A program made the translations under genes and the position numbers. DNA of 64,000 bases, from assembly GCA_029959195.1 (NCBI GenBank), contig CP114117.1, forward strand, positions 806,001 through 870,000, written 5' to 3'. Below, in pieces: positions 46,349 to 58,832 of the stretch. Source of the DNA: Dictyophora rubrovolvata. Its lineage: Eukaryota; Basidiomycota; Agaricomycetes; Phallales; Phallaceae. Position 1 is the stretch's first letter; the number at the start of each line of letters is the position of its first letter. The notes beneath the pieces are model-generated. The model saw only the letters and a list, made by a program, of their open reading frames with translations, ran no database searches and was not told the origin of the DNA.

Positions 46349-49300
46349 TTACTCTACAGTTTCTCCCATACCCTTCTTTCTTTCAACATGGAACCGGAAT
46401 TCCAGACCTTCGGTAATGTTGTCATACTCTACGCTGCAATAATTCCGCCGACCCATTATAAACCTTGACTTTGGCGAAGTACCATCCACGTCTTTTTGGA
46501 ACAGAGGAACCTATGTGAAGAACATTACCAAAACCTGGTTTCGCTGCATCGACGCTTTTAGATTGACTCACCATGCATTCATCTGTATCCGCGTAGTGCA
46601 TTGTCTTGTGTTCCTTACTTGCCAAAAAACCCACCATTGTTAAAACTCCATTAGGTGGTCTAGGCCAAGATAGCATCAGTATTGCCCCAAAACTGTCAAT
46701 GCGAGATGATTATTTACGGTGTGTTGACGATAGCACTCGCGACCACGTTCAGCATATATCTGTGATCTTGTCCAGTAGAGATAGACTCGTCTTTAGATTT
46801 TACCAGAGTTTTAAACAGGCCAACTGCCGCACAATGTACGTCTCCCGATAAAAAGGTAATACGAAGCCGTTTCACGAGAGCCAGTTCTTGCATTCGTTGA
46901 ACCAATTCGTTGCGCTCTTTCTGTTCAAACATTTTTCAGTACAGAGAAAAAAAGCTACGTTTGACTTTTACCTTATGGGCTTTTGCGGTCCAGTGGTCGT
47001 TCTAAAAAAATTATATCACTTGATGAGCGCCGATGAAAAAAAAAGATGTAGTTATACTAGGTCATCTAACAACTCGGCTTCCGCATTGAATTTATTGACC
47101 ATTGAGGAGAGGCCAAGAGTCCCTTTTCGACCGAGTGCGATAAGTGGGTTGAATTTGGTATCTAAAGCAGCTCTGGTATCGAGGTTAGAACGTCGAGGTT
47201 TGAAGGTTCAGAAAGGTCAGCGTGAACTCACTCCAAGAAATTCATTCTCGGATACGCAATTGGAATACCCAACTGAACAATTAAATGTTCAACCTCGTCT
47301 GGGAGTCGATACAGGCTATCGAGAACGTGCTGATATTGCAACACACTACAAACTTGGTCCTTCTTTCTTTCTGCCCTATGGTATCAACAATTATGAGCAA
47401 GTTGTATCTTATGGATTTCTTATGGAACAAGTAAACGGTCTTTACCTGCAATCAAGCATGAGCAATGACACCTTAGGTCCCATATACGTTAGAAAGCTAT
47501 GCGAACGATATGGTATCCATGCACCGTCACCACCGATGATAGTGCTCTGAAACGTATGTTTAGCCGGTTTGCGATCCATTCCATCAACACCAGGAACAAT
47601 AAAACACTGGAAAAGAAGGAAGTAGAAATATCCTCTAGAACCGATCCTATCCATTTACTTGAGAAATAGAACAAAAGTCATTTCACCAAAAAAGCTTACG
47701 CTCGAAAAATGGGTGAATTCTGCAAATCATCGGGATCTGTATGACTGGATAAATCATTTGGATACCAGATAACAGTAATAACTGACAACTCCCGAAACCG
47801 TCGATTCTAGAAACTACTATCAGTCAGAATATTTTGATGAGCTATGATGCTTACAAGTCATGGTCATCTAACCTTGTACATATACATATATCGTCTAATA
47901 AATGTAAAGTACCAAAGAAATTTATACATACTTACATATTTATCATTGGTCTACGCATATTCATAAGCATGTAACGATGGTTGAGCAGTATCACCAGCAC
48001 TCACATTGAACAATTAGCACGAGCAAAAGCTCCCGTTCGAAAGACGCGGCAATAATGATTGAAGTAAAATCTGTTTAATGGATACCTTATTGCGAGTATG
48101 ATATATATATATAATACTTACCTATCGATTGTCGAGGAAATTTCCTGGAAAACAATCAGATAAAGATAAAATTCAAAGTTGATGTCTTGTACCTTTGTCA
48201 GCCCAAAATGTTTCTTGAGAGAGGTATCCTTTGAGGTAACCCATTCCTGTAATTCCGGCTCTCGCATCAGTCTGGTCAAATATATTTACATCAAGCATAT
48301 GTTGTCATGATAGCACCCTTACGCGTCGCAATAAAGTTGGTCTCCTCCTCCGACTAACGCATGAAAAGGTCTGTCGTAGTGTCTTCCTAATAGGTCGAAC
48401 CATAGGGGATCAGCTCCGGACTCGTACCCCGGACCACGGAAGTCTTCTTGTTTAACACCAGCCTGTATGTCTGAATCAGACTCATCATTGAGCGAAATTG
48501 TTAATAATGAATACACTGAAACCGTTGCACTAGAGAGATAAAATCAGTCCAAGTGACCTGGCTTGACTAGTTTAGACCTCATACCGAATAAGCAGCCCAC
48601 CGTAAGTTCTCGTCTATGGCAGGAACCCAAAACTCATTTGCTAATCCCTTATTTATACGATATTTTACACGCATCTGAACCTCAGTCAGAGGAATTTCAA
48701 ATATAAATCTCCAGAATGTAACGGTCCTTGAAAAGACATAAATCGATAGAATAATCGCATTCCATAGAACTTTCTTACATATTGGAGTCACGATCAAAGT
48801 CCTCTTGCTCGTAAACCCAGATTTCAGTTCCAATAATACTCTGGGTACGCCATCGAGGACCTCTAACCGAGATTGAATCGGGTGAACCACCCGGTATTGA
48901 AACAGAACTGACAATGGATGGAAGGGATGTTGAGATGTTAGTCATCTTGAGTTCAATACCTGTTCTGTGAGATAAGGAGGATGATTCGTACGACTTCCTC
49001 GTGTCTATTGTCCAATCTGGATCCCATTCTAAAACCATTGTTGGGTTCGGTTCGTACACCGACCCAGCATCGAGAGCTTGAATCTATCAATGCATAGTCT
49101 ATGGTCGATGAATATTAAGACTTACTGACTAATAAACATGCACCTCGGTAGATGCCACGAGTGGGATCAATAGTATCATACCGCAGTAAAGGCCCACACA
49201 TAACCTGAAGATGTGGATTTAATGGTGGAGGAACCCTATGGCGTTGATTACGAGCTCGTCGAGCTGCTGCAGACAAAGACTGCGGAGGTGAAGGCAATTC

Positions 49301-49619
49301 TTTCTGCCTCTGACGATCATCAAGGCTGGGCTGAAACGTATCGTCATTGAGAGTCTCCACAGAATCTGCCAATCTTCCAACGAATGCCTGAACATAACTT
49401 CAGTTTTGGTTTTGCATAACAACTGGTTCCTAGTTAATCACATTATTGACCGGAGTTTGCAGCTCCACAGGTCTAAAGCGACCGGAACGTGTTCGTTGTG
49501 GACGTGAATATTGTTCATCTTCCTAAGTTCACCAGTCAGTCGGCTCAGGTGTAAGGTAGGCACATTCAATTACTTACTTCCGCAGCCTTGCGATGCGTAT
49601 GCCAGTTGGTGGTATCCAT
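46349..49619 (-). CDS. PhoD-like phosphatase family protein
   Basis: More than ten exons from ATG 49619 (MDTTNWHTHRKAAE) to TAA at 46349-46351. The N-terminus carries RNQRHRVPPPLNPHLQVMCG and LLRYDTIDPTRGIYRGACLL. Middle exons show VYEPNPTMVLEWDPDW and NEFWVPAIDENLRWA. The metallophosphatase part has HALVGGGDQLYCDALM, an HDxxDGFGSYP-type exon, and RITFLSGDVHCAAVGLF (metal-binding His). The C-terminal exon reads EYDNITEGLEFRFHVERKKG. This layout fits the fungal PhoD-like group of about 800-900 aa, whose substrate is unknown. Several internal splice sites are approximate. A 30-nt apparent intron near the 3' end is better replaced by a 53-nt GTACTT-TTGCAG intron. Confidence 0.78.
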
Positions 49620-49863
49620 GCGTCTAGAAGTAAGGTGTAAAAGGTATAATTAGGAGGGTAAACGAGAACACAGCTAGTACCCTCCGAGTCTTTAATGAAT
49701 TTTGATTTATACCCGACTTGGCGCCAAACCCGACACCGCATAGTTTGGGCCTTTGATATTTGTAGATCACGCGACTTTGATATGATTGTGCGATGGAATA
49801 AATAAAAAATGATATTCGATATTATTATAGTATTCATTTTCATGAAAAACGATACGTATCCAA

Positions 49864-51817
49864 TTAACCAGCAAACTCCATAACAGTGGTGTATAATTTA
49901 CCATCTTTAACGACTGACTTCAACGTCTCCGGGACGGGTGCCTCTGTAAAGTCGCCCTCGGTGTTCGGGATATTAACATTAACTGCGCTGGATTGTGACG
50001 TAATTATCTCGGCATTCAGACAGGCAGACGATAGGAAAATCTGCCCGGAATCCGTGGAATCAACTTGAATGGTGGGGACTGTCCCTGTAACTTGTATTGC
50101 AAATGACGGAGAGTTGGTTATAGCGATGCTGGAGACGACTGAGTCAACCAAAAGAGATACTCTGGTGGAGTTTGCTGTTTGGTTTGGGAGTAAGTATCCA
50201 GCATTAAAGCTTTGAAAAATTAATCAAACCTATCGTCACCGCATTGATCTTTCCGGACACTTGGATCGTCACATTCTTGCAACCGTACACGTTAACGGTA
50301 TGATTGAGTTCAGCGTCCTTCACAACTATAGAGTCGTCGTTTTCATAGAAATCCTGGAAATAACCAAATAAGCCCCGAGAGAAATTATTAGAGCAATTTT
50401 CAAGGATGCCTACAACGATCCATTTGGTGCCTTCAAGCCCAAATTTGGATGGTTTTTTTCCAGCTAAAGCCGGCGGCTTCGATGGTTTCGTTGGTTTTTT
50501 GGGAGCCGCTGCATACGCGTGAAACAGTAATCGTAAATAAAATACACAAAAAAGCTCACAAGTCACGGGAGCTGGGACAACGCTGCTGGCACGCAATGCG
50601 GGATTCTTATGTGTCATCTCCGACCTATCAACTTTACGGAGGCCTTTTGTTACATCTTCACCGCGATTAATTTCTGCGAAGACTGCGGCCACACCCCCTC
50701 CAGGTGCGGAGGATGCTGCCGGAGGGGACGCCGATGCTGAACTTTCCGCTGGCGGCTTATATTCCGACACTGCAACCCCCTAAAGTCAGCCATTTATAAA
50801 ATGAGATTCAATGACAATTGAGAAGGAGGAAAGGCTACCTTGGGATTCCACGCTAAACCAGGCGCATGGTAATCAAGAACGTACTTCCGGAGAGCTTCTA
50901 GCACCGCGATATATTTCTTAACCCATTCAATATGTTTATCGTCTCTTGAAGTGATAATCAAACGATTATAAATGAAAAGGAACACAAAAACATACTTGTC
51001 TTTATACTCCTTGAAGATCCGATTCCCGTAAAATTGCGCAGAACCGATCATTTCTTTAATAAATAAAGCTGGTTTGGGCTCCTAGCAAGGTTTTAGAGAA
51101 AATAATGTCAATTAGTTAGATAATCTTACGGTTGCAACCCAACCGACGGCTTGAATACTCTCAGCAATCATGGCGATATGGTTATCCCATTCAGAACGCC
51201 TGCTATTCTTAAAACGGATGATGTTTTCCATGCCAGTCTGTAATGGACGAAGAATTTCAATGAAGAGCTTTTCATCGGGCTTTTTACACGCCGATGCCAT
51301 GAAGATAATGGAACGCATGTTAGCGAATTGTGCCTCGAATATATCGACCTAGTAGAACACGATGATTAGCCCTCCAGCAAGGCAAGCATCAACAGTGGAG
51401 AAGGACGTACTTGCTCAATTAGAATTGGACCAGCGAAGGACTTGGTGAAAGCCACAAATGGACTCAATGTTGCTTGTACGACTGCGTCATCGTATGCCTC
51501 CACTGTAACGGGTGTTTCAATCATCGGGGCTGCAGCAGGAAGTGGTGGAGGGGGTGGTGGTAGTGGTGGTAGTGGGGGAGGTGCTGCGGCGGCGGCTGCC
51601 ACCACAGCTGACCCAGCGGCCGGTGCTAGTGTCACGGTGCCATTGCTCGAAGCCGTTGCCAAATCCTCTAATCTCGACGTTGCTGCCTCAAGTCTGTGTT
51701 TCCGGCAGAATCTCATCAGAAAACTGTTTCTTGACGCTGAATAGAGAACCCAGAGCTTTACCTTCTTATAATGGTAGACAAGGTGTGAAGGCCTTGAACT
51801 GGCGTGTTTTCTGCCAT
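49864..51817 (-). CDS. SRV2: adenylyl cyclase-associated protein CAP/Srv2
   Basis: Starts ATG 51817 (MAENTPVQGLHTLSTIIRRL|EAATSRLEDLA joined over a GTAAAG-CACAG intron) and ends TAA at 49864. Exons include 51762-51817, 51411-51693 and 51130-51348. Parts in order: N-terminal oligomerisation/cyclase-binding helix; Ala/Pro stretch with PPPLPPLPPPPPPLP; helical folded domain (FMASACKKPDEKLFIEIL, KKYIAVLEALRKYVLDYHAP, AWNPK); Ala/Ser/Pro linker; WH2-like region near RKVDRSEMTHKNP; and the C-terminal beta-helix CARP domain (WIV...DFYENDDSIVVKDAELNHTV to KLYTTVMEFAG). CAP recycles actin with cofilin and links Ras to adenylyl cyclase. Confidence 0.92.
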
Positions 51818-52508
51818 GTGGATAAGATGATACTTCGATACACGCGTACGCAACACAGTAGCAACGGAGTATTGACGGTAAACGTTTAAGCGCTCGGCGG
51901 GCTGAACATGCCATCATCACCTCCGGGCAAGGGCAATTAAGTCTACTAGAGGCGCCTGGGGGTCGCAGGGCCCTTGCATGCAGGCCGGTGTTTATTTCCA
52001 AAATATATTTTCAAATGGTCACTTCACACATACACATATGTAGCAAAAACCTTAATTCTCGACAATTAAACATTCATCGTCGCCCTATTATGTAAACATG
52101 CATTGTTTCTAAGATATACTCGGACAATTATTCAGACCCCAATTTCAGCAATCCCGCAGGCTATGCGCCCACGATTTTCTTGATTTTTTCGGTGCTGAGA
52201 AATGTTTTAGAACGAAAATGAATAGAATGACATTACGCACGAAATTTGGCCATGTAAGCCGCAAGAGGAGCGCAGCTGATCTAGATCGCTTTCGGAGCAA
52301 ACGAATTTAAGGTTGCGTTGCACCTTGCCCACGGAAAAACTGTTCATGGTGAAATCCAAGTAATGTCCGGATTGCACATTATAAGTGGCGTGCACACTCC
52401 AAGGATTCAGGAAGACGTCACTCGAAAACGCTCTCGTTTTGTGCATATTGCACGATTAAGGAATTGGCATCGCCTACTTTACGAGTGCCGAGGAGGATTT
52501 CAGAGTGA
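51818..52508. other. CAP upstream region with transposon-derived debris
   Basis: Noncoding. A CCCTTGCATGCAGG motif at 51970-51983 resembles the hairpin at 53140-53158. The stretch 52300-52508 may be diverged helicase sequence but no clear frame is visible. Confidence 0.4.
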
Positions 52509-52919
52509 ATGTCGTCAAGAGGGATAGCGGTGATAAAAGGAGGGAGGAAACTTAGGATTAATCGTCTCCAATTTGCAGCTACACCGACGTATGCGTTCAC
52601 GGACTATAAGTCACAAGGACAAGCAGTAAGCCCGGTCATAGTGGATCTAGCAAAACCTCCGAGTGAGAGAATGACGCCGTTCAACGCGTACGTTGCACTT
52701 TCAAGATCCAGGAGTCGGGAAAATGTGTGTTTGTTGAGAGAGAGTTCGACATCGAATTATTTACTCAACCAATGGACGAAGATTTGCATAAATTCGATCT
52801 TTATTGCAAAAAATGGACAGAGAAAACACATTAGTAAAACCGCAGAGTCGTTGTTGCCTGAAATCGCATGGGACACATCGGTGAGAGAAAAGACATATCC
52901 GCTGCAAGACATGGAGTAA
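52509..52919 (+). pseudogene. PIF1/Helitron-type helicase C-terminal relic
   Basis: The frame contains LQFAATPTYAFTDYKSQGQ and TPFNAYVALSRSRSRENVCL, the last helicase motifs (V/VI) of PIF1-like helicases as found in Helitron RepHel proteins and their relics in mushroom genomes. The N-terminal helicase motifs and any Rep domain are absent here. It lies between the CAP start and the ATP12 3' end, in neither's frame. A CCCTTGC-TGCATGCAAGGG hairpin lies 220 bp downstream, on the side where a Helitron 3' hairpin would be, but it is not followed by CTRR. Confidence 0.75.
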
Positions 52920-53209
52920 GAAATCAGTCAAATAAGATAAGTGAGAATTACGGAGAAGAACAGAACGAACTGTGTTCATAGCTTTGTAAAGCGGGAAAGG
53001 GTCCTAATATCAAAACTCCGAAATAGAAACGGGAGGTAACCGAAGCGGGAAGAAGCCGGCTCATAATCAACACATACATATAAATATAAACGTGCACAAA
53101 CAACGTGCAGATGGAAGCAAATTCTACGGGGGTGGTGAGCCCTTGCTGCATGCAAGGGAATAAACAAATATGTACATCTCGGTCATTCACCCCAACCCAT
53201 TACCCTTCA

Positions 53210-54393
53210 CTAAAAATTTGATAGCAGACACACAGCACTGCTTAGTTGTCTCCGAATCTCCTGATAGTCTACATCGTGGGCTAGAAGAGATTATCAATAA
53301 AAAGTCAATAACGAACACTAAACTTACTATCTTCTACTTCTCCCCATTTTTGTATCTGGCTTCGAACCTCGACGTGGGCTGCTTGAGCTGCCTCTTCAAC
53401 CGAAAGCCTACCCCGAACTAAGGCTAGTGCGATAATAAATGACTTGGATGCGTGAAGAGCCCGTTCCATTGCTGACCAAAAGACACAGTTATTCAGTCTA
53501 AGAAGTCGCATGAGAATAACTACAGCTCGTACCGGCGAGTTGCCAAGGGTCCATTTCAAGGAGAACCGCTTGGAGTAATTTTTTTGTCTCCTCGGGTTGC
53601 GAAGACGTGAACAATGAGTCAAAGTGACGAATGTCAGCATTAAACTCCGTCCTAGCCCAATTCAACAAAGGTATCCAGTGCCGCTTTTGAAGTTCTACCA
53701 GGACGGCGGGTGAGTCTGCAAAGAAACTTCGTTTTGTCAGTTTGCTACTGGTCAGTGACAGGTCCTTGTACACACCAGATAGAATCCGTGTCAAGAAATT
53801 TCATAAGTGTCGCAATAGTGTTTGACTTCGTAGATTCCTCTGCGAGATTATCGATTGCTCGAGCGGCAAGAGACGTCTACTTTAGTGAATTAGACTAATC
53901 AGCCCAAAAAAAGGAACATATGAGGCCTTGAGTAAATGCTTACAGACCATTGGTAATGCAAAAGGCTTAATGATTGTTGTTTGATTATTCCACTCGTGAG
54001 CAATTAGCGCAGCAAGAAGCGGCTTAGATTTTGGAATAGCAAGAGTCCTCCCATCTGGAGTTTTTAACGGACGTTTGTCCAAGGTGACCAGGATAGAATC
54101 TTATATATCTCAGTTAAGTCGTATTTTAGAGTCATTGATATCACACCACCTCCTTTATCCTCTGTCGCAACGGTTTTCCAAAATCGTTTCCCTGTTGTTT
54201 CTACTCCTGAAAAGCGAGATGAACTTGAGTACCAGCGTAGCCTAGATTTGCGTTAAACTTAACTGTTCGTGCCTGTGACAGGTTGAGATAGTGAGGCATC
54301 GGCTCTCAATAATACAGAAGCATGGAATTTTCTGCAGAAACGTGGTGAAGATTGAAGACAGCTTAATGTCGTTCCTCTGAGTATTTTGTACAT
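53210..54393 (-). CDS. ATP12: ATP12, F1-ATPase assembly chaperone
   Basis: Starts ATG 54393, ends TAG 53210-53212. Exons include 54264-54393, 54150-54206, 53948-54099 and 53776-53876, then two more. The N-terminus (MYKILRGTTLSCLQSSPRFC) is a mitochondrial presequence. Family blocks: TTGKRFWKTVATEDKGDSIL, VTLDKRPLKTPDGRTLAIPK, LIAHEWNNQTTIIKPFALPM, SLAARAIDNLAEESTKS, FLDTDSICFFADSP, RHWIPLLNWA and the C-terminal HDVDYQEIRRQLSSAVCLL. ATP12 binds the F1 alpha subunit during ATP synthase assembly in the matrix. It shares a 104-bp divergent promoter with MSH3. Confidence 0.92.
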
Positions 54394-54497
54394 CGGGGTC
54401 GCGGTCGGTCACTTCCGTCACGATGACGTAATCGCTAGTGCTGCCGAGCTGTCTCAGTTGTCCCGAACTTGGAACCATACCCCCTTCTTGGATTGCT
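54394..54497. promoter_or_regulatory. 104-bp divergent promoter ATP12/MSH3
   Basis: Only 104 bp separate the two start codons. The region contains CGCGGTCGGTCACTTCCG and TGACGTAA (CRE-like, near 54424). Confidence 0.55.
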
Positions 54498-57400
54498 ATG
54501 TCTAAAAACCAACAGACCATCTCATCTTATTTTTCCTCCAAAAAACGCAAAGACGAGCCAATTGATCTGACAATTTTAGATGATTCAGATAATTTTGACC
54601 AAAGACATACGAAGCGTTTGAAAACAGCTCAGGCTGGCGAGAGCAGCGGCGCTCCCTCGAGTCTCGCGAAAAAGAACCAGTCAAGTACATTTCTAGAAAA
54701 TGAATTGAACACCCAGTTACCCTCCCTCAGCCATTGGGCTTTTGCATCTGAAAAATCTTCTCTGCTGAACACAGTGTCTGCCACAGCCATTTCACCAGAA
54801 ATTGTACCGTCTAAGGGCATCTCCAGCGCCGGGTCTACGACCCTGAGAAAAAAGCTACTTCGACGAGAGGCAGCCTTGCAGTCTGACAGTCCTTTAAAAG
54901 ATGCAGATCTGGATGAAGTGGAACCAGAACCTGAGATCTCAAAGAAATCCGGGCGTTCTAAGGCGAAAGTTCGCATAGGACCTCGAGGAGTTACTTGCAC
55001 TCCTCTCGAAGAAGTCGTCAGTAGCGGATGTTTTTTTGAGGCTGCTCTATCTTAATTTGTTCTTCAGGTGATGCGATTTAAAGAAAAATACCCCGATATT
55101 ATTTTGTTAATCCAAGTGGGCTATAAGTTTTGGTTTGTCCCCACTTGAAGTCGCACAATTCACCTCTCGATTTACACGTTCATCATATAGCTTCTTCGGA
55201 GAAGATGCCAAAGTGCGTAGAAACCACACGTATGACGAGAAGTCATTTTCCCTAACTGTTCATATTAGGTTGCTGGGAACGTTCTAGGCTTTTATTTTGG
55301 CTGGGACAGGAACTTTCTCCGGACAAGCTGTCCCGTTCACAACCTTAAGCCGAATGTTAAAAAGTGAGTCCTGTATAACGCAGTCGGTTTAGAATCAATA
55401 CTCATGATCACATAGGCTTGTTGCTGCTGGACACAAGGTTAATAATGCATTTATCGTTTTAGTCGAACTTACTCATATCCTCGTTTTGAAGGTTGGGGTA
55501 GTGACACAGATTGAAACAGCTGCACTCAAAAAGGCCGGGGAAAATCGCAATACCTTATTTGACCGACAGTTGACGCAGCTATATACTCCATCTACGTTAG
55601 TCCTTTTCCCACGCTTCGTCAAATAACAATATAACGGTTCCACTAGTTTTGTGGATGATTTCGATGTAGCTGACGATATCAGTCACGAGGCCCCTGCCCT
55701 CATGGTTCTTGTCGAAAATACTTACGCCGAAGATACTTCCAATGAGAAGACCTCTATTGGAATCTTGAGTGTAGTACCTTCTACAGGAGACGTATTATAC
55801 GATCAGTTCTCAGGTTAATGAGCTTTATTTGTTCTCTTCTCATTCTGAAAGGCCATTTTAGACAATTTATTGAGAACAGAACTCGAGGTGCGTTGCTATA
55901 TAACGCTCACGTCTTTTTTCAGGTTAAACGCGTCTAATTAAACGCGGTTTTAGACGCGTTTGGCCCATATAAGACCGTCCGAATTGTTGATACCCCCTTC
56001 ACTAAGTCGGTCTACTGAGAAAATTCTTCGACACTTTGAGAAATTTGGGTAAATTACACTAAAAACTTTTTGTATCAAGACTTAAACTGGCAGCAGTCGC
56101 ACGGCTCGGATACGCGTCGAAAAACTGAAGCGGTCGTTAAATTATTCTGAGGCCTTCCAATATATTTTAGGACAGTATGAAGAGGGTGGTGGTTAGTTTT
56201 TATCCTATTGAACGATGGTCATAGACTGAGTCATTCACAGGTGAACTTCCCCCGTCCATAACGGATCTTCCCGAATTAGTTATTATAGCATTGGCCTTAG
56301 CTTTGAAACATCTAGCATCCTTTCGGCTAACAGAAGCATTACTCCAGCCAGCCTTTTTTCATTCCTTTTCATCTCAGAGACATATGTTACTAAATTCCAG
56401 CACGATCAGAAATTTGTGGGCGACTTCCCTTTATTTGGCAATCAATTAACAATTGTTTTGGATAGAGAAATATTCCAGAACCAGACGGATTTTACACAAA
56501 GAGGCTCCCTTTTCGCCATTTTGGATAGGACTACCACCCCTTTTGGAAAAAGACTCTTGAGATCTTGGCTGGGACGTCCAGTTATTGACCGCGGGTAGGT
56601 CTTTAGTGTATCCGCGTATCAACTATTGAAATGAGATGCTAGAACGCTTCAAGAGCGCAATGATGCAGTTGAAGAATTGAGGGAGGGCGAAACACCTCTC
56701 TTGGCTTTACTACGAGGCGCTCTTAAAAACCTACCGGACCTTGCCAAAGGCCTAGCAAATATTCAGTATGGACGGGTAAGTTTGCATCGCTGTCGAATCA
56801 TTCCAATTCGTGAATCACATTCCAAAGTGTGGGCCTAAAGAGTTGTTTTCTTGCCTGACTGCACTAAAACATGTCGGGTTGACATTCCCCGTGTTTGACA
56901 ATCCTGATAGTATTGCCTGCAAGGCAGCCCTATGGAGAGAAATTATTTTTCCAATTCCTCGAGTGAAAAACCCAGCAGAAGGGTTACTCAGCTCGATGAA
57001 GATGCAGGCTGCCAGGGAAAATAATAAAATTGAGCTTTGGAGCGATCCGGAGCAATATCCCAGCATTGAGAAAGCTGAATTTGCAATGCTGCACGTGGAA
57101 AGTGACTTGGCCAATGAACTAAAGAAAAGTAAGTTTGTTTATTTTCGTATTGCACTTCGTAACATTTTCGCCAGTTCGTAGGCTGTTGAAATCACCGAGT
57201 TTGGATTACGTCTCTGTTTTAAATGATGAGGTGAGCTTGTAAAAAATCATGAATATAACTGTAGTCTGAATTATGATACTATTATACTAGTTTCTCATTG
57301 AACTGCCGAAAAGTCGTGTCAAAGATGTTCCAGCTAGTTGGATTAGAATGGGGAGGTTGTTTGCTTTATTCTATTTAATTACCAATTTCATTTACACTCA

Positions 57401-58712
57401 TAAAATTTACAGCACCAAAAACGTCCTACGCTTCCATACTCCGGAAATTGTTCGACTTCTGGAAGAAAGAGAGCGTCATAAGGAGACCCGCGTAGCGGAG
57501 GCCGAGAAAGCATACAAGTCGTTTCTGCATGGCATTTCAGAAAAGTACTACGCTCTTTTTCGAGATGTGATCAATAAATTGGCAATGGCGGACTGTCTCA
57601 TGAGTCTCGCCGTTGTGAGCCTGGACGGTGACTTTTGTAAACCTGAATTTGTTGAAGGGAGTTCAATTTCAATCGAAGAAGGCCGGCATCCGATCATTGA
57701 ACAGATTCGAACAGAACCAGTCGTTCCTAATTCTGTCGAGATCGCGGGAACGGTACCGAGGACTGTTGTCATCTCTGGACCAAATGTAAAAATCATTTCT
57801 CTTATTTCATCGAGTAAACTAACACTCAGAATTAGATGGGCGGAAAATCGTCTATCGTAAAAATGGTCGCACTTTTGGTCCTTATGGCCCAAATAGGAGC
57901 TTATGTTCCTGCAAAACGCATGCAGTTATCTGTCCACGATGCCATCCTTACTCGAATGGGGGTAAAGAATCTTTTTTATCGCGAAAATTCTCGTTTTAAT
58001 ATTATAACAGGCTTCTGATGATATTGCCGCGGGCCGTTCGACGTTTATGGTCGAACTGTCAGAAACTAAAGAAATCCTCAGTTCTGCCACTGGCAAATCT
58101 TTGGTTGTGTTAGATGAGCTAGGTGTCGGTACATCTACCTTTGATGGCGTGAGTCTCTCGATTTCTCTTTTCTGACTTCTCTATTAAATCACGTTATTGT
58201 TTATAGATGGCAATTGCAGGAGCGGTTCTGGAACATATATGCCAAAATATAAAATGCAAAACATTATTCATCACTCATTACCCTTCTCTCGCACTCGAAT
58301 TAGAAGCTCGATATCCGACTATCGTCGCCAACAAGCATATGGGATTTGTGGAAGATATGCGTATAGACGGACGAAGAGAAATACGCTTATTGTATCGTCT
58401 TGTAGACGGTATTTGCGAAACGTCTTTCGGAATTGAATGTGCTCGGTTAGCCGGTATACCCGATCCGATATTAGACAAAGCTGCAACTATGGCTTGTAAT
58501 ATGCAAGGAACAATGGATAAGCGGAGCAAAAGATCCAGGTGAATGAATCCATTTTTGACCATTTGACCATTATTTCAATAATATACGCATATTATAGAAT
58601 TAAATCGTCTCTTGCTCTCTTGGATAAGATCCTTACGTCAGACCACATCACTCAGGCCGAAGAATGTATGGAGGAACTGAAACTAAATTTGAAGCTATTG
58701 AAGTACCTTTAA
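54498..58712 (+). CDS. MSH3: MSH3 DNA mismatch repair protein
   Basis: About sixteen exons from ATG 54498 to TAA 58710-58712. A PCNA-binding box lies at residues 4-12 (QQTISSYF), then a disordered basic stretch. MutS domain I starts [20 protein letters not shown] and continues [14 protein letters not shown] and [18 protein letters not shown]. The core has [39 protein letters not shown] and [16 protein letters not shown]. The ATPase has Walker [15 protein letters not shown] (split by an intron at about 57786-57836), [18 protein letters not shown], Walker [17 protein letters not shown] and [14 protein letters not shown]2-MSH3 recognises insertion-deletion loops. Some middle exon boundaries are approximate. 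An intron near 55895-55953 carries a strong hairpin. Confidence 0.92.
55926..55961. repeat. 12-bp perfect inverted repeat over a splice acceptor
   Basis: AAACGCGTCTAA (55926-55937) is the exact inverse of TTAGACGCGTTT (55950-55961), with a 12-nt loop. The second arm contains the acceptor TTTTAG at 55948-55953 and the first bases of the following MSH3 exon. Confidence 0.9.
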
Positions 58713-58832
58713 ATATGCGACATTCATCCGGTTATCGCAGGATACTTATCATAATGCCCCAACATAATTGCAAGGATCTCATTAAACAGCTTTGGATATA
58801 TTAGGCATATTTACACAATAGATAATGAAACC

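Noticed and set aside
46430-46470. 30-nt intron near the 3' end of the PhoD-like gene
   Set aside because: Too short for this genome. A 53-nt intron with a GTACTT donor and the same acceptor restores the family C-terminus.
46888-47550. 220-codon plus-strand ORF
   Set aside because: It lies antisense to exons of the PhoD-like gene, and its opposite strand encodes recognisable family sequence (GLSSMVNKFNAEAELL). It is a shadow frame.
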